The translations under genes and the position numbers were made by a program. DNA of 64,000 nucleotides from Trueperella pyogenes. GTDB taxonomy: Bacteria > Actinomycetota > Actinomycetes > Actinomycetales > Actinomycetaceae. Location of the stretch: assembly GCF_900460345.1 (NCBI RefSeq), contig NZ_UHHW01000002.1:1922001-1986000 (forward strand). Reading direction: 5' to 3'. Of this stretch, positions 64,000-64,000 are shown piece after piece. The number at the start of each line of letters is the position of its first letter. The first letter of the stretch is position 1. The notes under the pieces are model-generated. The model did not search any database. It worked only from the letters and a program-made list of their open reading frames with translations, and had not been told where the DNA came from.

Positions 64000-64000
64000 C

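Overview
The window comes from a high-GC Gram-positive bacterium, most likely an Actinomycetaceae member of the Arcanobacterium/Trueperella type. This is an inference from four things: the dnaK-grpE-dnaJ-hspR order with HspR-type HAIR operators, a fused MnhA/B Mrp antiporter, LxFTG-type sorting signals, and the overall protein similarity. No rRNA is present to settle the taxonomy. One tRNA-Gly(CCC) lies at the right edge.

Layout. 0-7.5 kb: a PyrE-like fragment, short-chain dehydrogenase, exonuclease III, serine hydrolase, TM2 protein, clpB and gluQ. 7.6-20.4 kb: two large surface proteins with C-terminal sorting signals (a nuclease with a duplicated catalytic module, and a leucine-rich-repeat/FG-GAP adhesin), separated by an S9 peptidase and a glycerophosphodiesterase/transporter pair. 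20.4-25.3 kb: NUDIX hydrolase and the HspR-controlled chaperone operon. 25.5-30.1 kb: the de novo pyrimidine genes, in which pyrD, pyrE, pyrF, pyrC and pyrB are all damaged while pyrR and its attenuator remain. 30.1-33.2 kb: TetR regulator and a sulfur-redox module (51-aa Cys protein, CoA-disulfide reductase with rhodanese, CstR-like repressor and operator). 33.4-42.6 kb: dmsABC, prolyl oligopeptidase, a DmsD-like chaperone, FetB-like permease and ROK kinase. 42.9-56 kb: accessory DNA with a GIY-YIG gene, IS256 debris, a MagIII-like glycosylase, an AAA ATPase behind a 27-bp-arm palindrome, mobA, a toxin-antitoxin pair, a 5'-truncated MFS gene, a DUF4921 gene, an ORF-poor stretch and the TPP-riboswitch thiamine ABC operon. 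56-63 kb: a complete Mrp (mnh) antiporter operon. 63.2-64 kb: dcd and the tRNA.

How it fits together. Pyrimidine synthesis looks dead, so the cell probably depends on scavenged pyrimidines. The doubled surface nuclease and dcd would be relevant to nucleotide salvage, although that link is inference. DmsABC, the DmsD-like chaperone and MobA together form an anaerobic molybdoenzyme respiration set.

The most unusual signals are non-coding. Three 60-bp near-perfect palindromes lie between genes. A separate 72-bp palindromic family has five copies: one identical 84-bp pair brackets the toxin-antitoxin module, and another pair brackets the AAA ATPase and includes a duplicated 3' end of mobA.
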